Below, piece after piece: positions 18,216 to 27,498 of a stretch of 61,891 nt of DNA (position 1 is the first letter of the stretch; each line of letters starts with the position of its first letter). The notes below the pieces were generated by a model, which searched no databases, had not been told where the DNA came from, and saw only the letters and a program-made list of their open reading frames with translations. The DNA comes from Variovorax sp. KBW07 (GTDB lineage Bacteria > Pseudomonadota > Gammaproteobacteria > Burkholderiales > Burkholderiaceae_C), in contig NZ_QAJK01000034.1 of NCBI RefSeq assembly GCF_003852515.1, forward strand, positions 11,331-73,221. Reading direction: 5' to 3'. The position numbers and the translations under genes were made by a program.

Positions 18216-19214
18216 ATGCAAGCCACGCGAACTCTCATTGCCGCCCTGCTGCTTTCCTGCGCGGCCTCGTCGGCGGTGCAGGCGCAGACCACACGCTACA
18301 CCGGCATCTGCGATGCCTCGGCGGCAGTCGGCATAGGCCGCGACCATTTCGTCGTGGGCGACGACGAGCGGCACGTGCTGTTCGTCTACCGCGCGGGCTC
18401 CCCCGCGGCCGTGGGCGAGGTCGATCTCGGGGCCTACCTTGGCGCCATCGACAGCAAGGGCGAAGCTGAAGAACTCGACATCGAGGGCGCCGCCCGCATC
18501 GGCGACCGCATCTACTGGATCACCTCCCACGGCGCCAACGGCAAGGGCGAGCCCCAACCCACCCGGCGCCGCTTCTTCGCGACGACCGTCGTGGACAGCG
18601 GGCCGGTGCCCACCGTGCAAGCCCTCAAGACACCGCCCTACACGAAGCTGCTGGAGAAAGCGCTCGCCGATCCCAAGCTTGCGCAGCTGTTCGAAAGCGC
18701 GTCGAAGCTCGCCCCGGAATCGGAGAAGGGCTTGAACATCGAGGGGCTGGCGGCCACGCCGGACGGCCAGTTGCTGATCGGTTTCCGCAATCCCCGCCCT
18801 GAAGGCAAGGCCCTTGTCTTGCCCCTGCGCAACCCCGCCGCGGTGCTGGACACCGGTGCCGACCCGGTGTTCGGCGAAGTGATCCGCCTCGACCTCGGCC
18901 AGCGCGGCATCCGCAGCCTGGAATGGGGCGGCACCGACTACCGGATCGTCGGCGGCCCGCACGGCGACCGCAAGGAAGACCCGAAGGCCCTGAGCTTCGA
19001 GCTCTACAAGTGGGCCGGCGCTGGTACGCAGCCTGTGCTGGTGCCGCAGAACAAGTTCGGCGACATCAACCCCGAAGCGCTTTTCAGGATGAACACAACC
19101 GGCCGCTGGTACGTGCTCAGCGACGACGGCGGCGTTGCCGTGGGCAAGCACGCGTGCAAGAAAAAGAAGGTGCCGGTCGAGAAGAAGGGCTTCCGCGGGA
19201 TGTACCTCGACTGA
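18216..19214 (+). CDS. Secreted DUF3616-like protein
   Basis: A 332-residue protein with a signal peptide (TLIAALLLSCAASSAVQA, cleavage near residue 24). The mature part has short repeated strands ending in GD/DG turns (IEGAARIGDRIYWITSHG, IEGLAATPDGQLLIGFRN), which suggest a beta-propeller. This pattern resembles DUF3616 proteins; no enzymatic residues are evident. ATG at 18216 has AAAGGA upstream and starts the signal peptide. Two Cys (one near residue 31 and one near the C-terminus, HACKKKK) could form a disulfide in the periplasm. Function unknown. Confidence 0.75.
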   Translation: MQATRTLIAALLLSCAASSAVQAQTTRYTGICDASAAVGIGRDHFVVGDDERHVLFVYRAGSPAAVGEVDLGAYLGAIDSKGEAEELDIEGAARIGDRIYWITSHGANGKGEPQPTRRRFFATTVVDSGPVPTVQALKTPPYTKLLEKALADPKLAQLFESASKLAPESEKGLNIEGLAATPDGQLLIGFRNPRPEGKALVLPLRNPAAVLDTGADPVFGEVIRLDLGQRGIRSLEWGGTDYRIVGGPHGDRKEDPKALSFELYKWAGAGTQPVLVPQNKFGDINPEALFRMNTTGRWYVLSDDGGVAVGKHACKKKKVPVEKKGFRGMYLD

Positions 19215-19257
19215 GGCCTGGTCGCAACCTTCGGCTGCCCGGCTTCGGTTCGGGAAC

Positions 19258-19872
19258 TCAGGGGCCGCGCATCCCCACCGCCATCCACGCGGCCATTCCC
19301 AGCATGGCCAGCGCAATGCCTGCATCGAGCAGGCGCCACGTGTGCGCCGCACCCATCCACCCGCGCGCGCGGCGTGCGCCCATCACCCACGCACAGAATC
19401 AGGCGAGCGATGCGCACACGGCACCCGTGGCGTAGCTCAGGCGAAAGCCTTCGGGCAAGGTCACGCCGACAGCGCCGATGACCAACACGGTGTCGAGCCA
19501 CGCGGCGGGGTTGAAGAGAGACACGAACATCAGCGAACGCAAGCCCTTGCCATCGGGCGACAAGGACGTTCCGGCGCGATGCGCCCCGCGTGCCGCATTC
19601 CACGCGGCCAGCAGGCCATGCAGCACCAGCAGCCCGATGCCCAGCCACTGCGCGGCCTGCTGCAATGCCGGTGCCTGCTGCAGCGCCGCCGAGAGCCCAA
19701 GGATGCCGAGTGCGATCAGCACGATGTCGCTGCCCACGCCGATCCCGACCAGCGCGAGCGGCGAGCGCCCTGCCAGTGCTTCACGAAGAATGAGCACGTC
19801 TTTCGGGCCGGGGCAGATGAACATGCCGAGCCCGAGAAGAAAGCCTTGCAGCCATGCGGAGAGGTTGGTCAT
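19258..19872 (-). pseudogene. LysE-type exporter gene with a premature TGA
   Basis: The frame from ATG 19872 (MTNLSAWLQGFLLGLG) encodes a LysE/RhtB-type amino-acid exporter with the family run FICPGPKDVLILREAL in helix 1 and SLFNPAAWLDTVLVIGAVG in the middle. It is stopped by TGA at 19401-19399 after residue 157. The same frame then continues 46 codons (FCAWVMGARRARGWMG, then DAGIALAMLGMAAWM) to a natural stop at 19258. Together they make 204 positions, the normal length. The TGA stands where LysE proteins have Trp in the ASLxWF run, so one G-to-A change (TGG to TGA) explains the break. Without readthrough the last helix is lost. Confidence 0.85.
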
Positions 19873-19991
19873 GGGACATGCCGACAACCTCTCAAGCTGA
19901 ACCGGGAATTAGGAGTTGGCAGAAATCATAAAGGCCGTTCGTGACCGGCACCATCCCGTCGCCTGCCTGCCTGCCTGTCTGCGTGCCTGCC

Positions 19992-20879
19992 TCAGCGCTC
20001 CAGGAAAAGATCGGAAATGACCGACCTCAGCCACCTGTTCGAAGGGTCGTGCTGATACCGCTCGTGCCAATGCTGCTTGATGGCAAAACCCGGCAGCTTG
20101 AACGGCGGCTCGAACGCTTTCACTTCGGCGATGCGCACCAGCGTCTCGGCCACGCGCGCGGGCACGGTGATCATCAGGTCCGTCTGTGCCACCAGCGCAC
20201 CGATGCCCAGGAAATCGGGCAGGTGCAGGCTGATGTTGCGCTGCACGCCGAGCCGCTCCAGTTCGCGTTCGACCAGCTCGTTGCCCGCGCCCACCGCCGA
20301 CACCACCGCGTGGTGCTCCCGCTTGAACATGCCCGGCGTCAGCCGTGCGTGCACACGCGGATGGTCCTTGCGCACCACGCACCTGAAGCGCTGGTCGAAC
20401 AACTTCTGTTGATAGAAGCCCGCCTCCAGCTCGGGCATGAAGCCCACGGCCAGGTCCGCGTCTCCCGATTCCAGCATCTTGGGCGTGCGGTTCGAGATGT
20501 GCGTCACTTCGACGCGGATCGAAGGCGCGACCTCGCTCAGGCGGTTCATGAGGTCGGGCAGCAGCACGAGGTGGGTGATGCCTGTCATGCACACGCGAAA
20601 GGTGCGCTCGGCCTTTGCCGCGTCGAACACCGCCTGTTGCCGCGTCACCGTGCGCAGCAATTCCAGCGCCTGCCGGATCGGACCGATCAACGACGTGGCG
20701 TGCGGCGTCGGCTGCATGCCATCCGACGTGCGAACGAAGAGCGGGTCGCCAAAGTGCCGCCGCAGCCGCGCCAGCGCAATGCTGATCGACGACTGCGCAA
20801 TGCCCAGGTGCTCGCCGGCCCGCGAGACGCTGCGCGTCTTGTAGACCTCGTCGAAGATGCCCAGCAGTTTGAGATCCAT
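19992..20879 (-). CDS. LysR-family regulator (NodD/LeuO-like subgroup)
   Basis: A 295-residue LysR protein. The N-terminal HTH reads VYKTRSVSRAGEHLGIAQSS with ALARLRRHFGDPLFVRT, the wording typical of the subgroup around NodD, NahR and LeuO. The effector domain follows to the end. ATG at 20879 (MDLKLLGIFDEVY) starts exactly at helix 1. It is divergent from the small secreted-protein gene and lies next to the broken exporter gene, which may have been its target. Effector unknown. Confidence 0.92.
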   Translation of the reverse strand: MDLKLLGIFDEVYKTRSVSRAGEHLGIAQSSISIALARLRRHFGDPLFVRTSDGMQPTPHATSLIGPIRQALELLRTVTRQQAVFDAAKAERTFRVCMTGITHLVLLPDLMNRLSEVAPSIRVEVTHISNRTPKMLESGDADLAVGFMPELEAGFYQQKLFDQRFRCVVRKDHPRVHARLTPGMFKREHHAVVSAVGAGNELVERELERLGVQRNISLHLPDFLGIGALVAQTDLMITVPARVAETLVRIAEVKAFEPPFKLPGFAIKQHWHERYQHDPSNRWLRSVISDLFLER

Positions 20880-20952
20880 TATTCAGATTCCTGCTCAAGC
20901 CTATTGAGCGCATGCCATAGTCTAAATAATGGTGCGCGCCTAGCATCGTTGC

Positions 20953-21258
20953 ATGCTCTTGAAACTGGCCATCGCAACCACCGCCTCCCTCCTGTCGTTC
21001 GCCGCGCTCGCGGACGCTTCTCCTGCCTCCACGCCGGCCGCCCCACCCGCCGTGAGCGCCTTCTACCGGCACCCCGAACACTGCGCCTACATGGCAGGCC
21101 CGCCCGAGAACGATTCGCCGGAATTCATCGCGCGCTTCGAGGCGGACATCCAGGCGGCGGTAGCTGCGCTGCGCGCGCGCACGCCATCGCTGAGCCTGAC
21201 GGGCGCGCTGTTCCATCTGAAGGCCGGATGCGACCGCGCGTTGGCGCGCGCGAAGTGA
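20953..21258 (+). CDS. Small secreted protein of unknown function
   Basis: A 101-residue protein with a signal peptide (KLAIATTASLLSFAALADA) and a short mature region rich in Ala/Pro, then a helical segment with two Cys (HPEHCAYM and LKAGCDRA) that may pair. No family recognised. It is divergent from the LysR gene. Its stop codon lies only 6 bp before the 5-bp target duplication of the Tn7-like transposon, so its 3' end is the left neighbour of the insertion and possibly part of the target. Confidence 0.65.
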   Translation: MLLKLAIATTASLLSFAALADASPASTPAAPPAVSAFYRHPEHCAYMAGPPENDSPEFIARFEADIQAAVAALRARTPSLSLTGALFHLKAGCDRALARAK

Positions 21259-21264
21259 CGCAAG

Positions 21265-21269
21265 GCAAA
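21265..21269. repeat. Target-site duplication GCAAA, left copy
   Basis: GCAAA directly precedes the left terminal TG of the Tn7-like element and is found again directly after the right terminal CA (56206-56210). A 5-bp duplication is the Tn7-family norm. Confidence 0.9.
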
Positions 21270-21276
21270 TGCCCAA

Positions 21277-21295
21277 GGGGAACAAACTCGTGGCC
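21277..21295 (+). repeat. Left-end TnsB-type site L1
   Basis: GGGGAACAAACTCGTGGCC, 7 bp inside the left terminus. It pairs with the outermost right-end site as part of the imperfect terminal inverted repeat. Confidence 0.82.
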
Positions 21296-21343
21296 TCCAC
21301 CTGACGTAAGTTGTTGATTCAAAAAGGACAGCGTCCTCGTTCG

Positions 21344-21362
21344 AAAAAACAATCTCGTGGAC
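21344..21362 (+). repeat. Left-end TnsB-type site L2
   Basis: AAAAAACAATCTCGTGGAC, 67 bp inside L1. It keeps the AAnnATnTCGTGGAC core but not the GGGG start. Confidence 0.72.
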
Positions 21363-21399
21363 TGTGCGATCTTGCCAAGCCTAGAGGCCTAGCGGCCGG

Positions 21400-21418
21400 A
21401 GGGAACAGTGTCGTGGAC
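21400..21418 (+). repeat. Left-end TnsB-type site L3
   Basis: AGGGAACAGTGTCGTGGAC, 56 bp inside L2 and 37 bp before the end of jetD. Three spaced sites at the left end match the Tn7 pattern. Confidence 0.75.
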
Positions 21419-21454
21419 TACGGGTGCGTCGAAACCCCTTACATCGGGGTGTTT

Positions 21455-22585
21455 TTACATTCGGCCCTCGCCCAACGGCTGCGTTCCCAATCGTAGGATG
21501 CTGCTTTCTCCGACGGCCTCCTGGTCCCCTGCACGAGCAGAGCACGCGGCTTGAAGCATTGCCAGGTCCTCGTCGTCGAAACGCGACGGCGCGGCGCTGT
21601 CGTCCGGGTACCGCGAGAGCTGGCCGCTCTTGTCGAACAGCACAGCATACGGATGCGACCGCGCAGGATCCAAAAGCATCGGCACCATCTCCTCGTAGAT
21701 CGCGCTCATGCGCAACTGCGGAATGGCCCCTTTGAGCGAGCGAAATATATTCATGGCGGCCAGATCCAGATCCGCCCACAGGAACACCTTCTCGGCCGCC
21801 AGAAGCTGACGCAACGGCGGCGGCGTGCCGTCGCGCACGATCAGGATCGGGCGATCATGCTGCGAGACCCCATCATCCGCCCACAGCTCGCTCCCCAAGT
21901 ACGACAACCCGAACCCGAAGGTGCACACAATAGCCACCGTAACGCTCAGACCGCTGCGGATTGCGTTTTCGAAGGCGCGGGGGTTTTCGATTAGCAGCGT
22001 GGCGGCAGGCTCTGAAGGGCCTGCACAGAGGATGTACCTAGGCGACGGTGCATGAAGACGCAAGGGGAGGTCCAGCGCGTCGAGCATTGGGCGGGAGAGC
22101 CTGGACAGCACTTTGGAGCTTCCCATCAGGTGACGAGCGCTCACGTTGAAGCCCGCATCGTCAGTGGCCTCAGCGGGCTTGCCTCGAAGTGCCTCCAGGG
22201 CGCGGGCCAGCACCAGCATATCCGAAGCTCCAAGGTCCGCGAGCGCCGGCGCCAGCTGCGCAAGGATCGCGGCGGCACCCGGCTCCATTTGAGCGGCCTC
22301 TAGCGCTTGTTGCCACGCGATCTCGTGCGACGCAAGCACCACGGCGGCCGCTTGGACTCCAAGGAATCCCGATACGGGTAGTTGCTGTGCGTCAGGTTGG
22401 TAGGTCACCAATCCACAGCGATACAGCTCCCGAAGCGCCTCATTGATGCTCACGCGGGGTAGACCCAGCCTGGCGCACAGCTTCGCGATAGCGGATGACG
22501 TGCGTAGCCTCCCGCTTTCCCCAGCCATCCGGCGTAGCGTGGAAAGCACTTGTGTAGTTTCCTCCTGCAGGAACGCTTCGCTCAC
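21455..22585 (-). CDS. jetD: Wadjet JetD-like, TopoVI-A/Toprim-type nuclease subunit
   Basis: A 376-residue protein. The N-terminal ~80 residues look like a winged helix (TSSAIAKLCARLGLPRVSIN, ELYRCGLVTYQ). The C-terminal part has the Toprim acids expected of JetD: Glu in LLIENPRAF near 197 and DxD in LWADLDLAAMNIF near 272-274, followed by helices as in the DUF2220 family. In Wadjet systems JetD cuts plasmid DNA that the JetABC motor has extruded. The start overlaps the stop of jetC by 4 nt. It is the last gene of the operon and the closest cargo to the left transposon end. Confidence 0.83.
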   Translation of the reverse strand: MSEAFLQEETTQVLSTLRRMAGESGRLRTSSAIAKLCARLGLPRVSINEALRELYRCGLVTYQPDAQQLPVSGFLGVQAAAVVLASHEIAWQQALEAAQMEPGAAAILAQLAPALADLGASDMLVLARALEALRGKPAEATDDAGFNVSARHLMGSSKVLSRLSRPMLDALDLPLRLHAPSPRYILCAGPSEPAATLLIENPRAFENAIRSGLSVTVAIVCTFGFGLSYLGSELWADDGVSQHDRPILIVRDGTPPPLRQLLAAEKVFLWADLDLAAMNIFRSLKGAIPQLRMSAIYEEMVPMLLDPARSHPYAVLFDKSGQLSRYPDDSAAPSRFDDEDLAMLQAACSARAGDQEAVGESSILRLGTQPLGEGRM

Positions 22586-25500
22586 GTGACACTTTCGCTC
22601 GACAGGGGCTGCGTGATCGCACTCAGGAAGCCGACCGTGCCGGGTTCCCGCCCGCGCTCACGGAAGGACACCAGACCGTCGCCCTCGCGATTCACCAGCT
22701 TCTTGCCGACGTGGTAGACCGGGAATACCGTGAAATCGTTGTTCCAGGTCGGCGAATGCAGGAACCCGATGATCTGAAAATTGCCACCCAGGTCACGCAG
22801 TCCGTTGAGGGCTTCCTTGATGATGCGGCGATCGGACAGCGTGCTGAAGATCCCGTCGATCAGGATCACCCGGTTGGCCTTGGCCCGCGACCTGGCCGCC
22901 TGTTTGCTCGTCATCTCCAGCAGGCCGCGTTCGATCTCGTATTCGGCTTGGCGCACGATCCACATAAACTCCAGTGCGATCTTCTGCCCCGTGGAGAGCT
23001 TTTCCGAAACGTGGCTCTTCCGACCGCCCCAGATGCCGCCATTGACGAACTGCACCTCGGTGCTGGTGAAGACGCATTCGATGAGCTTGTCCCGCAGCAT
23101 CGCCTTCAGCTGCGTGTCGCTACCGCGGCGCATGCCCCGCGATCGGCCATCCTGCTCTCGCAGGGCCTTCTCCACATCCTCCTTTAGTTCGTCGAGGATG
23201 TTCTGCACGCCCGCCTTCCCCGTGACCTGGGTCTCGAAAAAGAATCGGCCGTGCGGATAGCCGGCCATGACCTTGTTCAAGGTTTTCAGGTTGTCTGTCG
23301 CGCTTTCGATCAAGCCCGCCAGCTGCGATAGGGTGTCTTGCGCCGTCTGGCTGGCGATGTTCTTGGCTTGCTGGGCCTCGTCACGCTCCTTCGTCAGGCT
23401 GGCTTGCAGCTGCTCGAAGAGCGTTCCCAACCCCTCGATGCTGTCGGGCGTTGCCCTGGATATCTCCTCGATCTCCAGCGAGTTGAACGGCGCGTCGCGC
23501 GACTCGATGGCCAGCCGTGCGGTCTCGCAGAAAGAGGTGTTCAGATTCCTGTACTGGTGCTGCGCCGCCAGCAGACTGTTCGAAACCTCCTTGTGCCGTT
23601 TGAGGTCCTCTTGCAGGTTCATCGCCTGGATGGTCTGCGCCAGAGCGTCGACTCGCTCCACCACGGCCCCGTGCGACTGCAAGGAGGGATTGGACAGGGT
23701 TGCCAGCACGGCCATGGCCTCCCGGTAGCTGGCATGCACCTCTGGCACCGCCGCCCCCTCTTCCAGGTCCTGAGCGTGTGCCGCTGCTTCCTTGGTGCGT
23801 GCGACTCTGCTGCCCACCTCGTACGCCAGTTCGTGGATCGACCTTGCCAGTCGCAGCCAGCTGGGGATGTCTGCGTCGGCGATGCGCTGCGCCTCCTGTC
23901 GCGCGCTTGCGATGCTGACATCGAGCTCTTGCGCGGCTTGTTCTTTTTTCCCGATCTCATCGAGCAGGCCTTGGTCGCTCTTGCCATGATGGGCGCGGAA
24001 CGCTGCCGCCCGCACGAAATTGACCCTGAGCGCCGTCGCCAGGCGATCAGTAGCTCGCGTGATCTCCTTGCTTTGCGCCTCGAAGTTCTGCATGAACTGC
24101 AGGTCCGTGGTGTTCTGCGCGAACTCAAGCACACGCTCGTAGCGGACTCGGGCCTGCTCTCCGCCATCCTGGTCATGCTCGCCCTGAACCTCCTGGAGCT
24201 GCTGCTGCTGCCTGGTCAGTTCTTCGAGCGCAGCCTGCGCCTCTTCGACCTGGGCCTGCGCTATCTTGACCGCCTCGCACGCCTGCTCGTGGTCGCGCTG
24301 AGCTTGAAGGCGGGTGCTGTCGCCGCCCAGCCTGCGGTGTTCCATCGCGTCATCGCGCGCCTTCAGGTTCTCATGCGACGCACGCTCCTTCGCGATCGTT
24401 TGCGCCTCGGTGGTCCGCTTGAGCTCCGCTTCCTTCCCGGAGATCTGTTCGCCGAGCTCGTCGAGCCGGGGCCGGCCGCCACGCTGCAAGAACTCCCTGG
24501 CTGCACGCAGCACTTCCAGCGACTGGGGCTGAATCTGCGCCTTCAAACGCGTCACCTGCGCTGCGAGTTGTTCGGCCTCCTTCGTGCGCGCCTCGTATCG
24601 CTGTCCCGCGCCGGCTGCCAACGCGGCCTTGGCGCTGAGCGCCAGCTTGTAGTCCTCGCTGTCGGGGACAACTTCCGACAAGGCCACCCGGGTCTGCGCG
24701 ATGGCGCCCTGGCAGGCGAGCAACTCCTGCGCCACCCGCTGCAGTTCGGCTCGGGCGAATTGGGCATCGAGCAGGATGCGTACGCGGCGGGAAGTGGGCC
24801 CACCGATAAAGCCCAGCATCCGGACCTGTTCATTGCTCGTGACCCCTTTGGACAGAGCCCTGAACAGTTCGTCCTTGAGAATCAGCGGGACGGATGCCGA
24901 GCCGGCCTCCAGCAGGTCCGCCGCGATCTTCAGTTCGTCGATGGTGTCGAACACCGGCGCGGAAAGCATGCCCGACATGGCGCTCATGGCGTCGTTGCAA
25001 GCCTGCTGCGGCAAGCCGGCGGCCATCAGCGCCTGATGCAGACGCTGGGCCTTCAGGGATTCCCCGCCAAGAATCGACCACGCCGCCGCGAAGCTGCCGT
25101 CCTCCACCGAGCGCATCTGCTCGATGGCCTCGTGCTCCTTTGCGAGATTCGTCCGCAGTGCCAACTGCTGCTGCAACTCATGCTCCAGGTCGGCACGTCT
25201 GCCTTCGGCATCGTCAATCCAGGCCTGGGGCATTACCTGAGGGAATCTGTCCTCGAACAGGTCGATCGCTTCCTTTTGCGGCAGCAACGCCACCAGCTCC
25301 TGGCGCACCGTCGACAGTTCGTCGGATGTATCTGCGTGCCGCTTGACCGGGTCGTACGTCAGGGGATCCACGTTCGTGTCGAAGAGGGTTTCCAGGTTGG
25401 CGCACTGGGATTTGAGCCGCCGCAGAATGTCCTGCTCATCGATCAAGCCCTTGAAGGCCGCCTGCGATCTCGCCACCGCCTTGTCCGCCAGAACTAGGTC

Positions 25501-27498
25501 GCGCGCTGGATCGACCCCGGCCGGATCTACCGCACCGAACACCGTTGCGAAACGCTGCACCCCGGCAGCGAGCCGCTCGAAGGCGTCCAGCTTGCGCTGC
25601 GCGGCATTGGACTTGTCCACCAAAGGTTGGACGGCCCGCTGCAGTGTGCTGGCTGTCTTGCTTGCTTGTCCAAGCGCCGGCACGATGCGCTTGGCCTCCG
25701 ACTGAATGTGCTCGTGCCTTGCCTGTAGAGCCTCGAAACGATCCCGGGCTCCCTGCAGGCCTTCCAGGCCGTGGAATTCGAGCACGGCCACATGGTCAGC
25801 CCAGACGGAGTTCAACTCGCCACGGCGCGTGTTTCGACTGGTCGCTTCCCCGTGAAGCGCATCGAGCTGTTCGTTCAGCCAGGCTCTGGCCCCCTCGGGA
25901 TCGGTGCGCACAGCTTCGGGGAGCTGCGATGCGATCTTCACGAAGTCTTCCCAGGCGCCCTGGTTGTCTGCGCGATCTTTGACCTGCAGCTTGAGCTGCT
26001 CCACTTCGCCCGCCAGTTTGGATTTCGCCTCTTCCCCTTGTCTGGCTTCGCCCAGCAGCCGCAGTCTCGCGGTTTCCAGCGTGCGTACCTGACGTGAAGC
26101 AGGGTTGGTGTCGATCTGCGCTTGCGCGATGGTGAAGGCTTGGATCAAAACTTCCTTTAGGCCCGCTGTCCGGGCCCCAGCCCTGCTCACCAAAAACTCG
26201 GGCAATCGAAGTGCCGAGTCCTTCGGATACCCCTTGCGATAGTGCCCGCCCTTGATGCTTCCGCTGGTTAGATTTTCGAAATCGCAAGCAAAATCAATGA
26301 CTTGCGTTCTTACCGAGAACGAGGGAATCTGCTTCCGATCGGCCACCTCTGAGAGGATGCGGACCTCCACTGCACTCAGATCGCTCAGTGCCTTGTCCAA
26401 CAACAGAATCCCCTCGTCGCGGCTGATGACCATGCCCTTGAGCGCGGTCAGGATGCGTGGATCCTGTTCGCCCATCCGAGGCAGGCTGCGGGGCAGGCCT
26501 GGCAGGGTATGACGGGTGTCTTGCAACCCGAAGTGCCGCAGGAAGGCGATGTCGCTGCGCAGTTCCCTGAGCAGGGCATCGCGCTGGCGCTGCTGCTGTT
26601 GCGCGTGCCTGCCGGCAGCAAGGATGGGCTGCAGGTCGTCGATGCCTTTTTCTCGCACCGCCAGCCGGGTCTCCTTGATCAGGATTTCCTTGTCGGCCCG
26701 CACGATCTGCGTCAGGCTCTTGAGCAGCGTGTCCTCCACCGCCGACTCGTCCTCCTCGGCGAAGGAGCTCAGCAGGTTGCTCACGAGGTCGGGCGCGACC
26801 ACCGCTCGGAAGAAGGCGCTGTCATAGGACTCTCCGCCCCTGGGCTTGAAATCGAAAAAGCTGGCGTTCTGATCGTCCGAGCCCTTGAGCTGGTACACCA
26901 CGTTGCGGCGGATCACCTCTACCGGCAGGAACAGGCGGATATGGTCTTCCCAATCCATGCGGTTGGCAAACCGGTTCCACTTGCATCCGCGCAGGGCCTT
27001 GGTTGCGGCCACGAACTGGCCGTCCGCCACGGGCGTGATGCTCTTGCCGTCGTAGATGTAGCACGGCGAGTCTTCCAGCGTCCCGCTGTACGAGTAGAAG
27101 ATCGGCGGGTCGTTGATGTCGTCGTTGAGCGCCACGCCCACCACATGCGTTTCGCCGGGAAGGTTCAGCGGGTCGACCTCCAGAAGACTAGGGGCCGAGT
27201 AGGTGTCCTCGGGGGGAGTCCTGAATTCGATGCGCGCATGGGTGTATCCCCGGTTCCTGGGGGCGACTTTTTCGCGAATCTTCTTGAGAAGCCTGGCGTC
27301 CCGGCTGAGCAGGTACAACAGGATCTCCACCAGCGAGGTCTTGCCTCCGCCATTGGTGATGTTCACCAGCGCCGACTTGCCGCCGTCCATGCGCAGGGTG
27401 ATGCCCGTGAGCATCGGCTTCCAGTCCGCCGAGCGCCGATGCATGTTGATGCCCTCGGTGAGGTAGTTCGACACTTCCACGCGCGAGATCAGGCTCAT
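22582..27498 (-). CDS. jetC: Wadjet JetC-like SMC ATPase (MukB-like), unusually long
   Basis: A 1638-residue SMC-like protein. A Walker A (NITNGGGKTSLVEI, GKT at 52-54) stands at the N-terminus; long coiled coils fill about 270-750 and 950-1450; the signature LSTGQKIALEFMWIV is near 1500 and the Walker B-like VILIDGIFSTLSD near 1543. In Wadjet, JetC dimers with JetA and JetB extrude DNA loops and recognise small circular DNA. Two oddities: it is longer than MukB (about 1490), and Gly stands where ABC/SMC proteins have the catalytic Glu after the Walker B Asp. Start and stop overlap the neighbours by 4 nt each. Confidence 0.85.
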   Translation of the reverse strand: MSLISRVEVSNYLTEGINMHRRSADWKPMLTGITLRMDGGKSALVNITNGGGKTSLVEILLYLLSRDARLLKKIREKVAPRNRGYTHARIEFRTPPEDTYSAPSLLEVDPLNLPGETHVVGVALNDDINDPPIFYSYSGTLEDSPCYIYDGKSITPVADGQFVAATKALRGCKWNRFANRMDWEDHIRLFLPVEVIRRNVVYQLKGSDDQNASFFDFKPRGGESYDSAFFRAVVAPDLVSNLLSSFAEEDESAVEDTLLKSLTQIVRADKEILIKETRLAVREKGIDDLQPILAAGRHAQQQQRQRDALLRELRSDIAFLRHFGLQDTRHTLPGLPRSLPRMGEQDPRILTALKGMVISRDEGILLLDKALSDLSAVEVRILSEVADRKQIPSFSVRTQVIDFACDFENLTSGSIKGGHYRKGYPKDSALRLPEFLVSRAGARTAGLKEVLIQAFTIAQAQIDTNPASRQVRTLETARLRLLGEARQGEEAKSKLAGEVEQLKLQVKDRADNQGAWEDFVKIASQLPEAVRTDPEGARAWLNEQLDALHGEATSRNTRRGELNSVWADHVAVLEFHGLEGLQGARDRFEALQARHEHIQSEAKRIVPALGQASKTASTLQRAVQPLVDKSNAAQRKLDAFERLAAGVQRFATVFGAVDPAGVDPARDLVLADKAVARSQAAFKGLIDEQDILRRLKSQCANLETLFDTNVDPLTYDPVKRHADTSDELSTVRQELVALLPQKEAIDLFEDRFPQVMPQAWIDDAEGRRADLEHELQQQLALRTNLAKEHEAIEQMRSVEDGSFAAAWSILGGESLKAQRLHQALMAAGLPQQACNDAMSAMSGMLSAPVFDTIDELKIAADLLEAGSASVPLILKDELFRALSKGVTSNEQVRMLGFIGGPTSRRVRILLDAQFARAELQRVAQELLACQGAIAQTRVALSEVVPDSEDYKLALSAKAALAAGAGQRYEARTKEAEQLAAQVTRLKAQIQPQSLEVLRAAREFLQRGGRPRLDELGEQISGKEAELKRTTEAQTIAKERASHENLKARDDAMEHRRLGGDSTRLQAQRDHEQACEAVKIAQAQVEEAQAALEELTRQQQQLQEVQGEHDQDGGEQARVRYERVLEFAQNTTDLQFMQNFEAQSKEITRATDRLATALRVNFVRAAAFRAHHGKSDQGLLDEIGKKEQAAQELDVSIASARQEAQRIADADIPSWLRLARSIHELAYEVGSRVARTKEAAAHAQDLEEGAAVPEVHASYREAMAVLATLSNPSLQSHGAVVERVDALAQTIQAMNLQEDLKRHKEVSNSLLAAQHQYRNLNTSFCETARLAIESRDAPFNSLEIEEISRATPDSIEGLGTLFEQLQASLTKERDEAQQAKNIASQTAQDTLSQLAGLIESATDNLKTLNKVMAGYPHGRFFFETQVTGKAGVQNILDELKEDVEKALREQDGRSRGMRRGSDTQLKAMLRDKLIECVFTSTEVQFVNGGIWGGRKSHVSEKLSTGQKIALEFMWIVRQAEYEIERGLLEMTSKQAARSRAKANRVILIDGIFSTLSDRRIIKEALNGLRDLGGNFQIIGFLHSPTWNNDFTVFPVYHVGKKLVNREGDGLVSFRERGREPGTVGFLSAITQPLSSESVT

